A stretch of 64,000 nucleotides of DNA. It comes from Nocardioides lijunqiniae (lineage in GTDB: Bacteria; Actinomycetota; Actinomycetes; Propionibacteriales; Nocardioidaceae). The stretch is from assembly GCF_015024225.1 (NCBI RefSeq), contig NZ_JACJGM010000020.1, forward strand, positions 1 through 64,000, read 5' to 3'. The notes beneath the pieces were generated by a model, which was not told where the DNA came from, did not search any database, and worked only from the letters and a program-made list of their open reading frames with translations. Shown one piece after another: positions 18,452-29,117 of this stretch. The position numbers were made by a program, and so were the translations under genes. Within the stretch, counting starts at the first letter, position 1. The number at the start of each line of letters is the position of its first letter.

Positions 18452-19689
18452 GCGTCCACGACGACGCTCCCGAGTCTCTCGAGCGAGCGCTGCGCGACGA
18501 GTGGGGCCGCCTGCTCGCCCTGCTCGTCGCGCAGTACCGACGCCTGGACCTGGCCGAGGACGGCCTGGCCGACGCCTTCGAGGCGGCCGCCCGCACCTGG
18601 AGCGAGGCCGGCGTGCCGGACAACCCACCCGCGTGGCTGCTGACCGCAGCCCGGCGCCGGATCGTCGACCGCCTGCGGGCCGAGGCGGTCGCCGCCCGCA
18701 AGCTGCCGCTGCTCGCCGTCGAGGCGGACCTGACCGAGGAGGCGCACCGCACCATGGCCGACCCCGGGACGCCTGCCGTGCTCGGCGACGAGCGCCTGCG
18801 ACTGGTGCTGCTGTGCGCCCACCCGGACCTGCCGCCGGAGTCCGCCGCGGCGCTGACCCTGCGCCTGGTGATGGGCGTCCCGACCGCCGACATCGCGCGG
18901 CTGTTCCTGGTCAGCACCCCCACGATGGCCGCCCGGCTGACCCGGGCCCGCAAGCGGCTGACGGGCGCGTCGTTCGCGCTGCCCGCCGGCGACGCGCTCC
19001 AGGCACGACTCTCGTCCGTGGCCGACGTCGCCTACCTGGCGTTCACGGCCGGCTACGCCCCGGGGACGGGGCCGGACGTGCTGCGCGCCGACGTCGCCGC
19101 CGAGGCGCTGCGACTCGTGCGCGTCGTGCGCGAGCTCGCCCCGGGCGACGACCTGGACGCCCTGCTCGCCCTGATGCTGCTCCAGCACTCCCGTCGCCAC
19201 GCGCGGGTCGTCGACGGCGCGCTGGTGCTCCTCCCCGACCAGGACCGGGCCCGGTGGCGCCACGACGAGGCCGGCGAGGGGCTGCGCCTGCTGACGCCGC
19301 TCGCCGGGGCGCCCGCGACCCCGCTGCTCCTGCAGGCGCTCATCGCCGGCGAGCACGCCATCGCGCGCCGCGCGGAGGACACGGCGTGGCCGCGGATCGT
19401 GCGCCACTACGACGAGCTGCTGGCCCTCACCGACACCCCCGTGGTCCGGCTCAACCGGGCGGTCGCGGTCGCGGAGGCGGACGGGCCGCTGGCCGGCCTC
19501 TCAGCCCTCGACGGGCTGGACTCCGGCGCCCTGCCCGGCCACCGCCTGCCCGCCGTGCGCGCCGAGCTGCTGGCGCGCGCGGGCCGCTCCGCGGAGGCCC
19601 TGGCGGCGTACGACGAGGCGCTCGCCGCCTGCGCGAACGACGCCGAGGCGGCGTTCCTCCGGCGCCGGCGCGCCACCCAGGTGACCTGA
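18448..19689 (+). CDS. DUF6596-type RNA polymerase sigma factor
   Basis: A 413-residue sigma-70 family protein with the long C-terminal tetratricopeptide-like extension (DUF6596) that typifies YciI-linked sigma factors. Region 2 lies at residues about 10-75, region 4 at about 130-180 (VPTADIARLFLVSTPTMAARL), and LFCAHP-like LLCAHPDLPPE is the family hallmark. No in-frame ATG, GTG or TTG exists between the preceding gene's end and residue 30. The best start is CTG at 18448, overlapping the upstream TGA as CTGA, so coupled re-initiation at a rare start codon is inferred. The start is therefore uncertain. Confidence 0.85.
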   Translation: MSVHDDAPESLERALRDEWGRLLALLVAQYRRLDLAEDGLADAFEAAARTWSEAGVPDNPPAWLLTAARRRIVDRLRAEAVAARKLPLLAVEADLTEEAHRTMADPGTPAVLGDERLRLVLLCAHPDLPPESAAALTLRLVMGVPTADIARLFLVSTPTMAARLTRARKRLTGASFALPAGDALQARLSSVADVAYLAFTAGYAPGTGPDVLRADVAAEALRLVRVVRELAPGDDLDALLALMLLQHSRRHARVVDGALVLLPDQDRARWRHDEAGEGLRLLTPLAGAPATPLLLQALIAGEHAIARRAEDTAWPRIVRHYDELLALTDTPVVRLNRAVAVAEADGPLAGLSALDGLDSGALPGHRLPAVRAELLARAGRSAEALAAYDEALAACANDAEAAFLRRRRATQVT

Positions 19690-19694
19690 GGCGC

Positions 19695-19970
19695 TCAGCC
19701 CCCGGCGACCGCCGGGATGACCGAGATCTGGGTGCCGTCGGGCGTGGGCGTCGCCAGGTCCTCGAGGAACCGCACGTCCTCGCTGCCGACGTAGACGTTG
19801 ACGAAGCGGCGCAGCGCGCCGTTGTCGTCGAGGATCCGCGCCTTGATGCCCGTGTAGCTCGCCTCGAGGTCGTCCAGCACCTCGCCGAGGGTCGCGCCGG
19901 TGGCGGTGACCTCGGACTCCCCGCCGGTGTAGGTGCGGAGGATGGTGGGGACGCGGACGGAAACGCTCAC
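19695..19970 (-). CDS. cysO: CysO/MoaD-like sulfur carrier protein
   Basis: A 91-residue ubiquitin-fold carrier ending in VAGG, the C-terminal diglycine that is thiocarboxylated. From memory it closely resembles mycobacterial CysO (VSIPTILRPHTGG start, RFVNIYVN and ILPAVAGG end; here VRVPTILRTYTGG, RFVNVYV and VIPAVAGG). It lies 40 bases behind a threonine-synthase-like gene on the same strand, under the same SAM riboswitch. In mycobacteria CysO delivers sulfide to CysM for cysteine. Here the partner gene instead suggests delivery to O-phosphohomoserine. Confidence 0.9.
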   Translation of the reverse strand: MSVSVRVPTILRTYTGGESEVTATGATLGEVLDDLEASYTGIKARILDDNGALRRFVNVYVGSEDVRFLEDLATPTPDGTQISVIPAVAGG

Positions 19971-20010
19971 GGGTGGCTCCTGGCTGTCGGTGCGTGCGGT
20001 GCGGTCCGGC

Positions 20011-21300
20011 TCAGGCCAGGCCGGTCTGGACGAAGGCGGCGTACGACGGCTCGATGGTCGCGACCGGGCCGACGGAGTCGGAGACCGCGTCGAGGGTCTT
20101 GAGACCGTGGCCGGTGTTGATGACGACGGTCTCGAGCGAGGTGTCGAGCTGGCCGGTCTCGACGAGCTTCTTCAGGACGCCGACCGTGGTGCCGCCGGCG
20201 GTCTCGGTGAAGATGCCCTCGGTGCGAGCCAGGAGCACGATGCCCTGGCGCACCTCGTCGTCGGTGATGTCCTCCACGGCCCCACCGGTCTGGCGGCAGA
20301 TGTCGAGGACGTAGATGCCGTCGGCGGGGTTGCCGATCGCGAGGCTCTTGGCGATCGTGTCGGGCTTGACCGGGCGGATCGCGTCGGTGCCGCCCTTGTA
20401 GGCCGCCGACACCGGCGAGCAGCCGTTGGCCTGGGCGCCGAAGACCTTGTAGGGCTTGTCCTCGACGAGCCCGAGCTTGATCAGCTCCTGGAAGGCCTTG
20501 TGCACCTTGGTCAGCTGCGAGCCGGAGGCGACCGGGATCACGATCTGGTCGGGCAGGCGCCAGCCGAGCTGCTCGGCGATCTCATAGCCCAGCGTCTTGG
20601 AGCCCTCGGCGTAGTAAGGGCGCACGTTGACGTTGACGAACGCCCAGCCGTCCTCCTCGCCCGCGATCTCGGAGGCGAGCTTGTTGACGTCGTCGTAGTT
20701 TCCGTTGACGGCGACCAGCGACTCGGTGAACACCGCGGAGTTGACCTGCTTGGGCTTCTCGAGGTTGCTGGGGATGAAGACGACGGTCTTGATGCCGGCG
20801 CGGGCACCGGCGGCCGCGACCGCGTTGGCGAGGTTGCCGGTGGACGGACAGGCGAAGACCTTCGAGCCGAACTCGGTGGCCGCGCTCAGCGCGCAGGCGA
20901 CGACCCGGTCCTTGAACGAGTTGGTGGGGTTGGTGCTGTCGTCCTTGACCCAGAGGTTGTCGATGCCCAGCTCGCGGCCGAGGTTGCCGGCCTTGAGGAG
21001 GCGGGTGAACCCGGGCTCCATGTTGGGGCTCTGCTCGATGTCGGTCGGGACCGGCAGCAGCGCCTTGTAGCGCCAGATGTTGCGGGGGCCGGCCTCGATC
21101 TGCTCACGCGTCACGGCGGGGAAGTCGTAGGCGATCTCGAGGGGGCCGAAGCACTCCATGCACGCGTAGTGCGGGCCGAGCTCGACCTCGTGGCCGCACT
21201 CGCGACAGGTCAGGGTCCGGGCGTTGCCGAAGGCACCCTCGCGGATCCCGCTGGTGGTGGTGCTGGTGGTCTCAGCCTGCTCGGCGATGACGGCGCTCAT
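20011..21300 (-). CDS. Threonine-synthase-family enzyme, possible homocysteine synthase
   Basis: A 429-residue fold type II PLP enzyme. The N-terminus has a zinc ribbon (C32, C35, C47, C50). The PLP lysine is K130 in TNSFKDR, and the phosphate-binding loop is PSTGNLANA. By sequence alone it would be called threonine synthase (thrC), acting on O-phosphohomoserine. The context argues for a sulfur role: a SAM-I riboswitch in front and a CysO-like carrier behind. I recall a described Streptomyces pair, MetM with the carrier MetO, which makes homocysteine from O-phosphohomoserine; this pair fits that pattern. No thrB or hom gene is nearby. Confidence 0.85.
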   Translation of the reverse strand: MSAVIAEQAETTSTTTSGIREGAFGNARTLTCRECGHEVELGPHYACMECFGPLEIAYDFPAVTREQIEAGPRNIWRYKALLPVPTDIEQSPNMEPGFTRLLKAGNLGRELGIDNLWVKDDSTNPTNSFKDRVVACALSAATEFGSKVFACPSTGNLANAVAAAGARAGIKTVVFIPSNLEKPKQVNSAVFTESLVAVNGNYDDVNKLASEIAGEEDGWAFVNVNVRPYYAEGSKTLGYEIAEQLGWRLPDQIVIPVASGSQLTKVHKAFQELIKLGLVEDKPYKVFGAQANGCSPVSAAYKGGTDAIRPVKPDTIAKSLAIGNPADGIYVLDICRQTGGAVEDITDDEVRQGIVLLARTEGIFTETAGGTTVGVLKKLVETGQLDTSLETVVINTGHGLKTLDAVSDSVGPVATIEPSYAAFVQTGLA

Positions 21301-21311
21301 GAATCCTCCTT

Positions 21312-21440
21312 CTCATCTTCCCCGGCACGTACCTCGCGCCGGGACGGAATTAGCACCGTTTCCACGACTGCGCGATGGCAGGGAGCACGTGGCGGTTGCC
21401 GGGACTTCACTGGGCCGTACCCTCAGTCCCTCTTGATGAG
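21312..21440 (-). promoter_or_regulatory. SAM-I (S-box) riboswitch
   Basis: On the minus strand the segment has all the S-box landmarks in order. P1 is CTCATC pairing with GATGAG. P2 is GGGAC pairing with GTCCC, followed by CGGCAACC. P3 is CCACG pairing with CGTGG. Then comes the hallmark GGTGCTAATTCC, P4 with CCCGGC pairing with GCCGGG, and a closing GAAGATGAG. The ribosome site AAGGAGG begins two bases after P1 and the start codon follows at 21300. SAM binding stabilises P1, so translation control by hiding the ribosome site is likely; I see no terminator hairpin. Confidence 0.93.
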
Positions 21441-21641
21441 CTGGAAGAGACAGTACGGCCGCGTCTCACGATGTGCACATCGGGTCCACGATCCGGGACG
21501 GGCTCGTCTCATCCCTCGTCACCCCGACGCGGACCCTCGCGAGCGTTCACCTCGGCGGCACCGGCCGCTCGGCCCGCGTTCAGCGGACGGGAGGACCGTC
21601 GGAGCTCCCCCGACGATCCCCCCGTCCCTCCGGAGGACCCC
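21441..21641. other. Divergent promoter gap
   Basis: This stretch lies between the riboswitch and the PHP gene. It must carry the promoter of the threonine-synthase-like operon (minus) and that of the PHP gene (plus). The segment GATGTGCACATC, a perfect 12-base palindrome at 21471-21482, is the only clear symmetric site. No gene is supported. Confidence 0.45.
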
Positions 21642-23381
21642 GTGACCCACCACGAGCACCCCCACCTGCACGACCACGACCACGCACACGCCCACGCCCG
21701 CGACGTCGACCCCGAGGCCGTGGCGGCCACCCGCGCCGCGGCCGACGAGACGGTGCCCGACCGCGACCTCTCGCCCTCCGAGCTCTCGCGGCGCAACCTC
21801 CTGCGCGCCGCCGGCATCACCGGCGCCGTCACGGCCGGCATCGCCGGGATGAGCGGCGTCACGCCGGCCATGGCCGAGGGGACGCGCTCCTCGCGCGGTC
21901 GCGGCCCCGGTCGCGGACCCCGGGTCTGGCTCGCCGGCGACCACCACATCCACACGCAGCACAGCTCCGACGGCCAGTACACCGTCCTCGACCAGGCCCA
22001 GCACGCCGCGGCGTACGGGCTGGACTGGCTCGTCATCACCGACCACGGCGGACCCACGCACGCCCGCCTCGGCGTCGACCTGGTCAACCCCGACATCGTC
22101 GCCGCCCGCCAGGAGCTGCCCGGCACGCTGGTCTTCCAGGGCCTGGAGTGGAACATCCCCTCGGCCGAGCACGGCACGGTGTTCGTCGCGCCCGGCCGCC
22201 ACGAGGTGGCGGTGCTCAAGCAGTTCGAGAACGACTACGACGGCAACGTCAAGGGGGCCGCGGCCAACGAGGCGCTGGCCGTCGCAGGCATCCAGTGGCT
22301 CGGCAAGCAGGTGGACAAGCGCCGGGTGTCGGACGCACTGTTCCTCGCCAACCACCCTGCCCGCAACGGCATCGACAGCCCGCACGAGATCCGAGCCTGG
22401 CGCGACGCCGATCCCCGCGTCGCCATCGGCTTCGAGGGCGCACCGGGCCACCAGGCGGCGGGGCTGCCGGCCGGCTACGGCCCCGGCTCGGCCCGCGGCT
22501 TCTACGGCAACGCGCAGCGGCCGGACTCGTTCGCGGCGTACCCGCCCGAGAGCTACCGCACCTGGGGCGGCTTCGACTGGATGACGTCGACCGTCGGCGG
22601 GTTGTGGGACAGCCTCCTCGCCGAGGGCAAGCCGTGGTCGATCAGCGCCAACTCCGACTCCCACGTCAACTGGTCCGACACCTCGAAGCGCCCGGACGGC
22701 TCGACCCAGGCGCAGTTCGACGCCGACGGCCGCTACGGCGACCCCGTCTACGGCGGCCGGGTCAACCTGACCGCCGGCGACTTCTGGCCCGGCTTCTACA
22801 GCCGCACCCACGTCGGGGCCGCGTCGCGCGGCTACGTCGACGTCATGCGCGGCATGCGCGACGGCCGCATGTGGGTCGACCACGGGGGCCTGGTGAAGTC
22901 CGTGGACGTGACGGTCCGGTCGTCGGGTCGTGGCGGCACGCGGAGCGAGACGCTGGGCGGCACCCTGCAGGCCAGGCGCGGCAGCCGGCTGGAGCTGGTC
23001 GTGCGGATCACGGCGCAGGACGTGCCGAACTGGGCGCAGTTCCTCCCGCAGCTCAACCGGGTCGACGTGGTCCGGGGCGCCGTCGACCCCCTGTCGGCGG
23101 CCAAGGACCGGGACCGGTTCACCGCACCGGACACCAAGGTCGTCCGGCAGTGGGACACCTCCGGTCGCACCGGCACCTACGAGCTCCGCTACGACCTGGG
23201 CGTGGCCGAGGAGCCCTTCTACGTCCGGCTCCGGGGCACCGACGGCAACCGCCAGCAGCCGGGCTTCCTGGGCACGGCGGTCGACCCGCAGGGACCGGCC
23301 ATCGACGTCGTGGGCTCGGCCGACCCGTGGCTCGACCTGTGGTTCTACACGAACCCGATCTGGGTCGTGCCGGGCCGGTGA
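21642..23381 (+). CDS. Tat-exported PHP-domain phosphoesterase-like protein
   Basis: A 579-residue protein. Residues 1-20 are very rich in His (alternating His-Asp and His-Ala), then a Tat signal follows near residues 49-75 (SRRNLLRAAGITGAVTAG, ending TPAMA-EG). The exported part is a PHP metal-dependent hydrolase: DHHIHTQHSSDGQ, VITDHGG, and later SANSDSHVNW give the expected metal ligands. The GTG at 21642 follows CGGAGGACCCC; a later start would remove the His-rich tract but keep the Tat signal. The substrate is unknown. The stop overlaps the next gene as GTGA. Confidence 0.85.
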   Translation: MTHHEHPHLHDHDHAHAHARDVDPEAVAATRAAADETVPDRDLSPSELSRRNLLRAAGITGAVTAGIAGMSGVTPAMAEGTRSSRGRGPGRGPRVWLAGDHHIHTQHSSDGQYTVLDQAQHAAAYGLDWLVITDHGGPTHARLGVDLVNPDIVAARQELPGTLVFQGLEWNIPSAEHGTVFVAPGRHEVAVLKQFENDYDGNVKGAAANEALAVAGIQWLGKQVDKRRVSDALFLANHPARNGIDSPHEIRAWRDADPRVAIGFEGAPGHQAAGLPAGYGPGSARGFYGNAQRPDSFAAYPPESYRTWGGFDWMTSTVGGLWDSLLAEGKPWSISANSDSHVNWSDTSKRPDGSTQAQFDADGRYGDPVYGGRVNLTAGDFWPGFYSRTHVGAASRGYVDVMRGMRDGRMWVDHGGLVKSVDVTVRSSGRGGTRSETLGGTLQARRGSRLELVVRITAQDVPNWAQFLPQLNRVDVVRGAVDPLSAAKDRDRFTAPDTKVVRQWDTSGRTGTYELRYDLGVAEEPFYVRLRGTDGNRQQPGFLGTAVDPQGPAIDVVGSADPWLDLWFYTNPIWVVPGR

Positions 23382-24001
23382 CACCTCCCCCGACCTCGGC
23401 GACGGCGGCCGCGCTCGTGCTGGCCGTCGATGCCGGGACGGCTGACCACGCGGGCGCCGAGCACCTGCTGCACCGGCTGGACGCGCTGCTCGACGGCGTC
23501 GCGGGCCTGCCCGGCCCCAGCGACCTGGCGAGCACGCACGTCGTGCCGGGACCGGTGGCGCACACCGCCGTCGTGCTCTCGTGGGACGGCCAGGCACGCC
23601 GGGGCGAAGAGGCCCAGCGGCTGCTCGCCGAGGCCCTGCCCGACGCCGGTGTCGTGGTGGCGCCGACGGGCAGCGCCGCCGGGCCGGACGACCGGGTCGC
23701 CGGCGCCGACCACGCCCTCGCCGAGCACGAGGAGCGGCGCGCCGGCCGGCTGGCGCGCTTCCCCGGTCAGGCCGAGGTCGAGCGCCGGATCGCGGTCGCG
23801 GACGTGCTGACCCTCTCCTGCGTGGACGCCGTCGAGGGCCTGGCCGGCAGGGAGGTGGGGCCGGGGACCATGCTCGACCTCACCGGCTTCGTCCGCCCGA
23901 CGTGGCGCGACCGGTGGTGCGTCGTGCTGGTGCAGGCGTCAGCAGGGGACCTGGTGCCCTTCGAGAGCCGACACCAGATCCCCTGCTGCTCCGACCACTG
24001 A
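23378..24001 (+). CDS. Hypothetical protein coupled to the PHP gene
   Basis: A 207-residue protein that I do not recognise. It has no signal peptide or membrane helix. It shows a repeated Ala/Gly/Asp-rich, ferredoxin-like look, LTLSCVDAVEGLAGREVGPGT in the middle and two cysteines in a CC pair near the C-terminus (HQIPCCSDH). It starts at a GTG inside the stop of the PHP gene (GTGA), so the two are translated together. A cytosolic partner of an exported enzyme is unexpected, which makes the pairing worth noting. Confidence 0.7.
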   Translation: MTPPPTSATAAALVLAVDAGTADHAGAEHLLHRLDALLDGVAGLPGPSDLASTHVVPGPVAHTAVVLSWDGQARRGEEAQRLLAEALPDAGVVVAPTGSAAGPDDRVAGADHALAEHEERRAGRLARFPGQAEVERRIAVADVLTLSCVDAVEGLAGREVGPGTMLDLTGFVRPTWRDRWCVVLVQASAGDLVPFESRHQIPCCSDH

Positions 24002-24028
24002 GTCCGATGACGTGGCCGGGCTACCCGG

Positions 24029-26386
<2,358 letters not shown>

Positions 26387-26414
26387 GGAGCGCCTCTTTC
26401 GGAGAGATTCAAAC

Positions 26415-26435
26415 GTTGAGCGTGATCGACTCAAC
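26415..26435 (-). promoter_or_regulatory. HAIR-like (HspR) operator of lon
   Basis: GTTGAGC, seven bases, GCTCAAC-type arm: the plus strand reads GTTGAGC-GTGATCG-ACTCAAC. The HAIR consensus is CTTGAGT-N7-ACTCAAG, so the spacing is exact and the second arm matches six of seven. It lies 29 bases before the lon start codon. HspR is a MerR-family heat-shock repressor; its gene (usually after dnaK-grpE-dnaJ) is not in this window. Confidence 0.8.
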
Positions 26436-26516
26436 CTCCGGCTCCGCGGCGGTGTTCCACTGTTCGTCCTGAGCGAACGCGGGCGGCGGGACGCGGCGTG
26501 ACCGGAGGGTCGGTAT

Positions 26517-26886
26517 GTCGGCAGTTCGAGCCGATGGCGGACCCGGCCGCGCTCGGCCGAGCCGGCGTGGCGCCGAACTGCCGACGCTGAGTGTCGGTCG
26601 AAGCACCACCAGCAACACCAGCCCCATGAGGAGGGTGCCGCGCTTTGCGCGGGCGGCGCGGGCGAAGCCCGTGTCCGCCCCGTGCGCCGTCAAGCCGGTC
26701 GAGAGAGGCTCCGGGTCAAGGACGCCCGAAGGGCGCCGCGAAGCGGGCGCCGCAGGCGATCCTTGAGGCGGAGACGCGACCGGCTAAGCGCGCGGCACCC
26801 CAGTCCGGCCCCGAGGAGACAACCAGAGGTGCAGGGGTCTCGACGGACGCTCGTCCACCGGTGGGGTGGTTCCGAGGCTCGCTCCG
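26517..26886 (+). repeat. Structured dispersed repeat, copy A
   Basis: The 502-base gap between lon and otsB is filled by a repeat. A head inverted repeat (GTCGGCAGTT at 26517, complement ending 26585) is followed by the hairpin CCGACGC-TGA-GTGTCGG. The core runs from 26633 to 26800 with four nested stems: GGGTGCCGCGC/GCGCGGCACCC, AGCCGGTCG/CGACCGGCT, CTCCG/CGGAG and TCAAGGA/TCCTTGA. Small gaa-loop hairpins lie inside. The tail holds GGGGTCTCGACGGACGCTCG and a truncated GGTGGTTCCGAGGCTCGC module. Frames through it are open only because of GC bias, and no protein is supported. Confidence 0.85.
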
Positions 26887-26888
26887 TG

Positions 26889-27734
26889 TCAGGCGCGGAG
26901 GGAGGCGGCGTCGGCGGCGAGCTGGCGCAGGAGGTCGAGGACGCCCTCGGGGCCGTGGACGACGACGTCGGCGAGGTCCTTGAGGCGGCTCTCCTCGTCG
27001 GAGGCGGAGCAGACGCGGAGGGTGGCGAGGCCCTGCTTCTCCAGGGCGGCGACGGCCTCGAAGGCCTCGATGTCGCCGAGGTCGTCGCCGGCGAAGAGGA
27101 AGCCTCCGGCGTCGAGGTCGTCGGCCAGCCGCTCGACGACCTGGCCCTTGTGGACGCCTGCCGAGCGGACCTCGATGACCTGGCGGCCGGGCTCGATGAC
27201 GAGGTCGTGGCGGGCGGCCAGCTCCTCGATCTCGGGGAGCAGCCGACGGAAGGCGGCATCCGGCTCGGGCAGGCGGCGGGTGTGGATCGCCACGGACAGG
27301 ACCTTGTCCTCGAGGTGGGCGTCCGCGGCGTCGGCGCGGCGCAGCACGCGGGGCAGCTCGCGCTCGAAGCTCGCGAGGCCGGCGGGCGGGCGCGGGCCGA
27401 TGACGCGCCGGTTGGTGGAGCTCCAGCGCTCGTTGCCGTACTGGCCGAAGAGGTAGAGCTCCTTGCCGGCGTCGCCGATGGCGTTGCCGACCTGCTCGAG
27501 GCCGCCGAGGTCGAGGGCCTGGCGCGCCGGCCGACCGGTGATCACCGCGACCGCCGCCACCTGCAGGGCCAGCTCGAGGAGGACCTCGGGGGCGTCGGGG
27601 TGGATGTGCGCCTGGGAGGGGTCCTCGACGATCGGGGAGAGGGTGCCGTCGAAGTCGAGCCCGACGACCGTCTCGGCGGCGGCGCGCACGAGAGCGGCGT
27701 ACTTCTGCTCACCGGCGCTGGAGGTGAAGTCCAC
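26889..27734 (-). CDS. otsB: Trehalose-6-phosphate phosphatase
   Basis: A 281-residue HAD-superfamily phosphatase. Motif I is LDFDGTLSPIV (nucleophile Asp), motif II is VITGRP, and motif IV is AGDDLGDIEAF. It removes phosphate from trehalose-6-phosphate in the last step of the OtsA-OtsB route. The GTG at 27734 (VDFTSSAG) gives the family's length. otsA lies 5 kb away on the other strand, so the pathway genes are not one operon. Copy A of the structured repeat abuts its stop. Confidence 0.92.
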   Translation of the reverse strand: MDFTSSAGEQKYAALVRAAAETVVGLDFDGTLSPIVEDPSQAHIHPDAPEVLLELALQVAAVAVITGRPARQALDLGGLEQVGNAIGDAGKELYLFGQYGNERWSSTNRRVIGPRPPAGLASFERELPRVLRRADAADAHLEDKVLSVAIHTRRLPEPDAAFRRLLPEIEELAARHDLVIEPGRQVIEVRSAGVHKGQVVERLADDLDAGGFLFAGDDLGDIEAFEAVAALEKQGLATLRVCSASDEESRLKDLADVVVHGPEGVLDLLRQLAADAASLRA

Positions 27735-27798
27735 ACGCCAAGCCAACCATGCCGCGCGACGGGTTTGCCCAGGTGTCCCCCGCGGCAGGATCCCCCTC

Positions 27799-28599
27799 AT
27801 GCGAAGCGTCGTGGTCGGTCTGGCCGTCGTCACCCTCCTGGCGTCCGGCTGCTCCGGCGAGTCCGAGGCGCCCGAGGAGGAGCCCCGACCCACCGCGGTG
27901 TCTCTGACCGGGGAGGACCGCGACGCGTTCGTCCGGGAGGTCACGGACCTCGGCTACACCTGTCGCGACGCGCTCCCGGAGACCTCGGAGCACGTCGCCT
28001 GCACGCGCCCCGGGCCGGAGGACGAGGCGAGGTACGACGTCGTGAGGATCTCCAGCACCCCGGACGGCGACCAGGTCCTGCGCGTCGCCTACTGCGGGGC
28101 GGAGCGCGGCGTGGTACCGGCCATGAGCCGCGCCTTCCTGGCCGAGGTCGACTCCCCCGACCTCCGCTCCGACCCTCCGCGGCTGGACGGGGTCCGGGTC
28201 ACGCCGTGTCGCACGGAGGCCGGCGAAGGGGTGTCGCTGGGCGGGCCCGGACCGACGGTCCTGCGCGAGCTGGACCTGAACCTGCTGAACGTCAACCTGC
28301 GGCGCCGGGGCTGGGACTGCGGCGAGGACAGCGCTCGAGTCGACTGCCGCCAGCCCACCCCAGGGCCCGGGACGCACGTCTTCGGCATCGGCGACCAGGT
28401 GCTGGTCACCGCCCCGAGCAACCGGGCCCTGGCCGGGGCGACGCAGGCGCTGGGGCTGAGCCCGGTGGTCGCCGAGGCGGCGAGCTCGTGCCGGCCCGGG
28501 ACGGCGTGCGAGCACCTCGTCGTCGACGGCTTCGACCTGTACCTCTCGGCCGACGCCGACTACCGGCGGCTCACCATCACGGAGCTGCAGGACTTCTAG
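27799..28599 (+). CDS. Putative lipoprotein of unknown function
   Basis: A 266-residue exported protein. The signal sequence MRSVVVGLAVVTLLASGC ends in a lipobox with the lipid-anchored cysteine at 18. The mature part has eight or so further cysteines (for example TCRDALP, VACTRPG, VAYCGAE, WDCGED, SSCRPGTAC), suggesting disulfides outside the cell. No known domain is recognised. It starts 65 bases from the divergent otsB start. Confidence 0.75.
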   Translation: MRSVVVGLAVVTLLASGCSGESEAPEEEPRPTAVSLTGEDRDAFVREVTDLGYTCRDALPETSEHVACTRPGPEDEARYDVVRISSTPDGDQVLRVAYCGAERGVVPAMSRAFLAEVDSPDLRSDPPRLDGVRVTPCRTEAGEGVSLGGPGPTVLRELDLNLLNVNLRRRGWDCGEDSARVDCRQPTPGPGTHVFGIGDQVLVTAPSNRALAGATQALGLSPVVAEAASSCRPGTACEHLVVDGFDLYLSADADYRRLTITELQDF

Positions 28600-28620
28600 A
28601 CCGAGCCGACGTGGCGAGGA

Positions 28621-29115
28621 CTAGCGCAGCTCGCCCGTCAGGATGACGGTGAGCCGGTCGAGCCGCATCGGGTCGACGGCCAGCGACGTGCGCTGGATGC
28701 CGAGGTCGAGCGCGAGCAGCTCGGCGGCGGCCTTGAGCCGCTTGGGGTAGAAGACGGTGTTGCCGTTGACCGAGCCGACCCAGTTGTCGGTGCCGACGAC
28801 CTGCCAGCCGGCGTCGGTGGCACGGGTGGCGACGCTGCCGGCGAGACCGGTGATGCCGGAGTTGTTGTAGACCTCGACGTAGGTCTTGCCCCGCTTGACG
28901 ACCGGCTTCGGCTTGGGCTTCGGCTTGGCGCTGGGAGCGGCGCTGGTGGTGGGCGTCGAGGGCTGGGCCGAGGACGGCACGACCTCGCGCTCGGTGGGCT
29001 CGCTCCCGCGGGTGGCGACGAAGGCGACGGCGGCCATGGCCACGGCGATGATGCTGAGCATCACGACCGGCGAGGGGAACACGACCCCGCGCTCGTCACG
29101 GCGGCGCGCCGACAC
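28621..29115 (-). CDS. LytR_C domain membrane protein (VirR-like)
   Basis: A 164-residue protein with one N-terminal membrane helix (VVMLSIIAVAMAAVAFVAT near 17-36), a Lys/Pro spacer (AKPKPKPKPVVKRG) and a C-terminal LytR_C domain (YVEVYNNSGITGLAG, VVGTDNW, TVFYP). The domain often binds cell-wall components. The gene order DUF3263 then LytR_C matches Rv0430-Rv0431 of Mycobacterium tuberculosis, where the second gene is virR, which affects envelope vesicles. The GTG at 29115 lies two bases after the DUF3263 stop. Confidence 0.85.
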   Translation of the reverse strand: MSARRRDERGVVFPSPVVMLSIIAVAMAAVAFVATRGSEPTEREVVPSSAQPSTPTTSAAPSAKPKPKPKPVVKRGKTYVEVYNNSGITGLAGSVATRATDAGWQVVGTDNWVGSVNGNTVFYPKRLKAAAELLALDLGIQRTSLAVDPMRLDRLTVILTGELR

Positions 29116-29117
29116 GG

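Noticed and set aside
26409..26888. Short open frames in the lon-otsB gap
   Set aside because: They follow the stems of the repeat, similar peptides appear in copies B and C only because the DNA repeats, and no ribosome site or domain is present.
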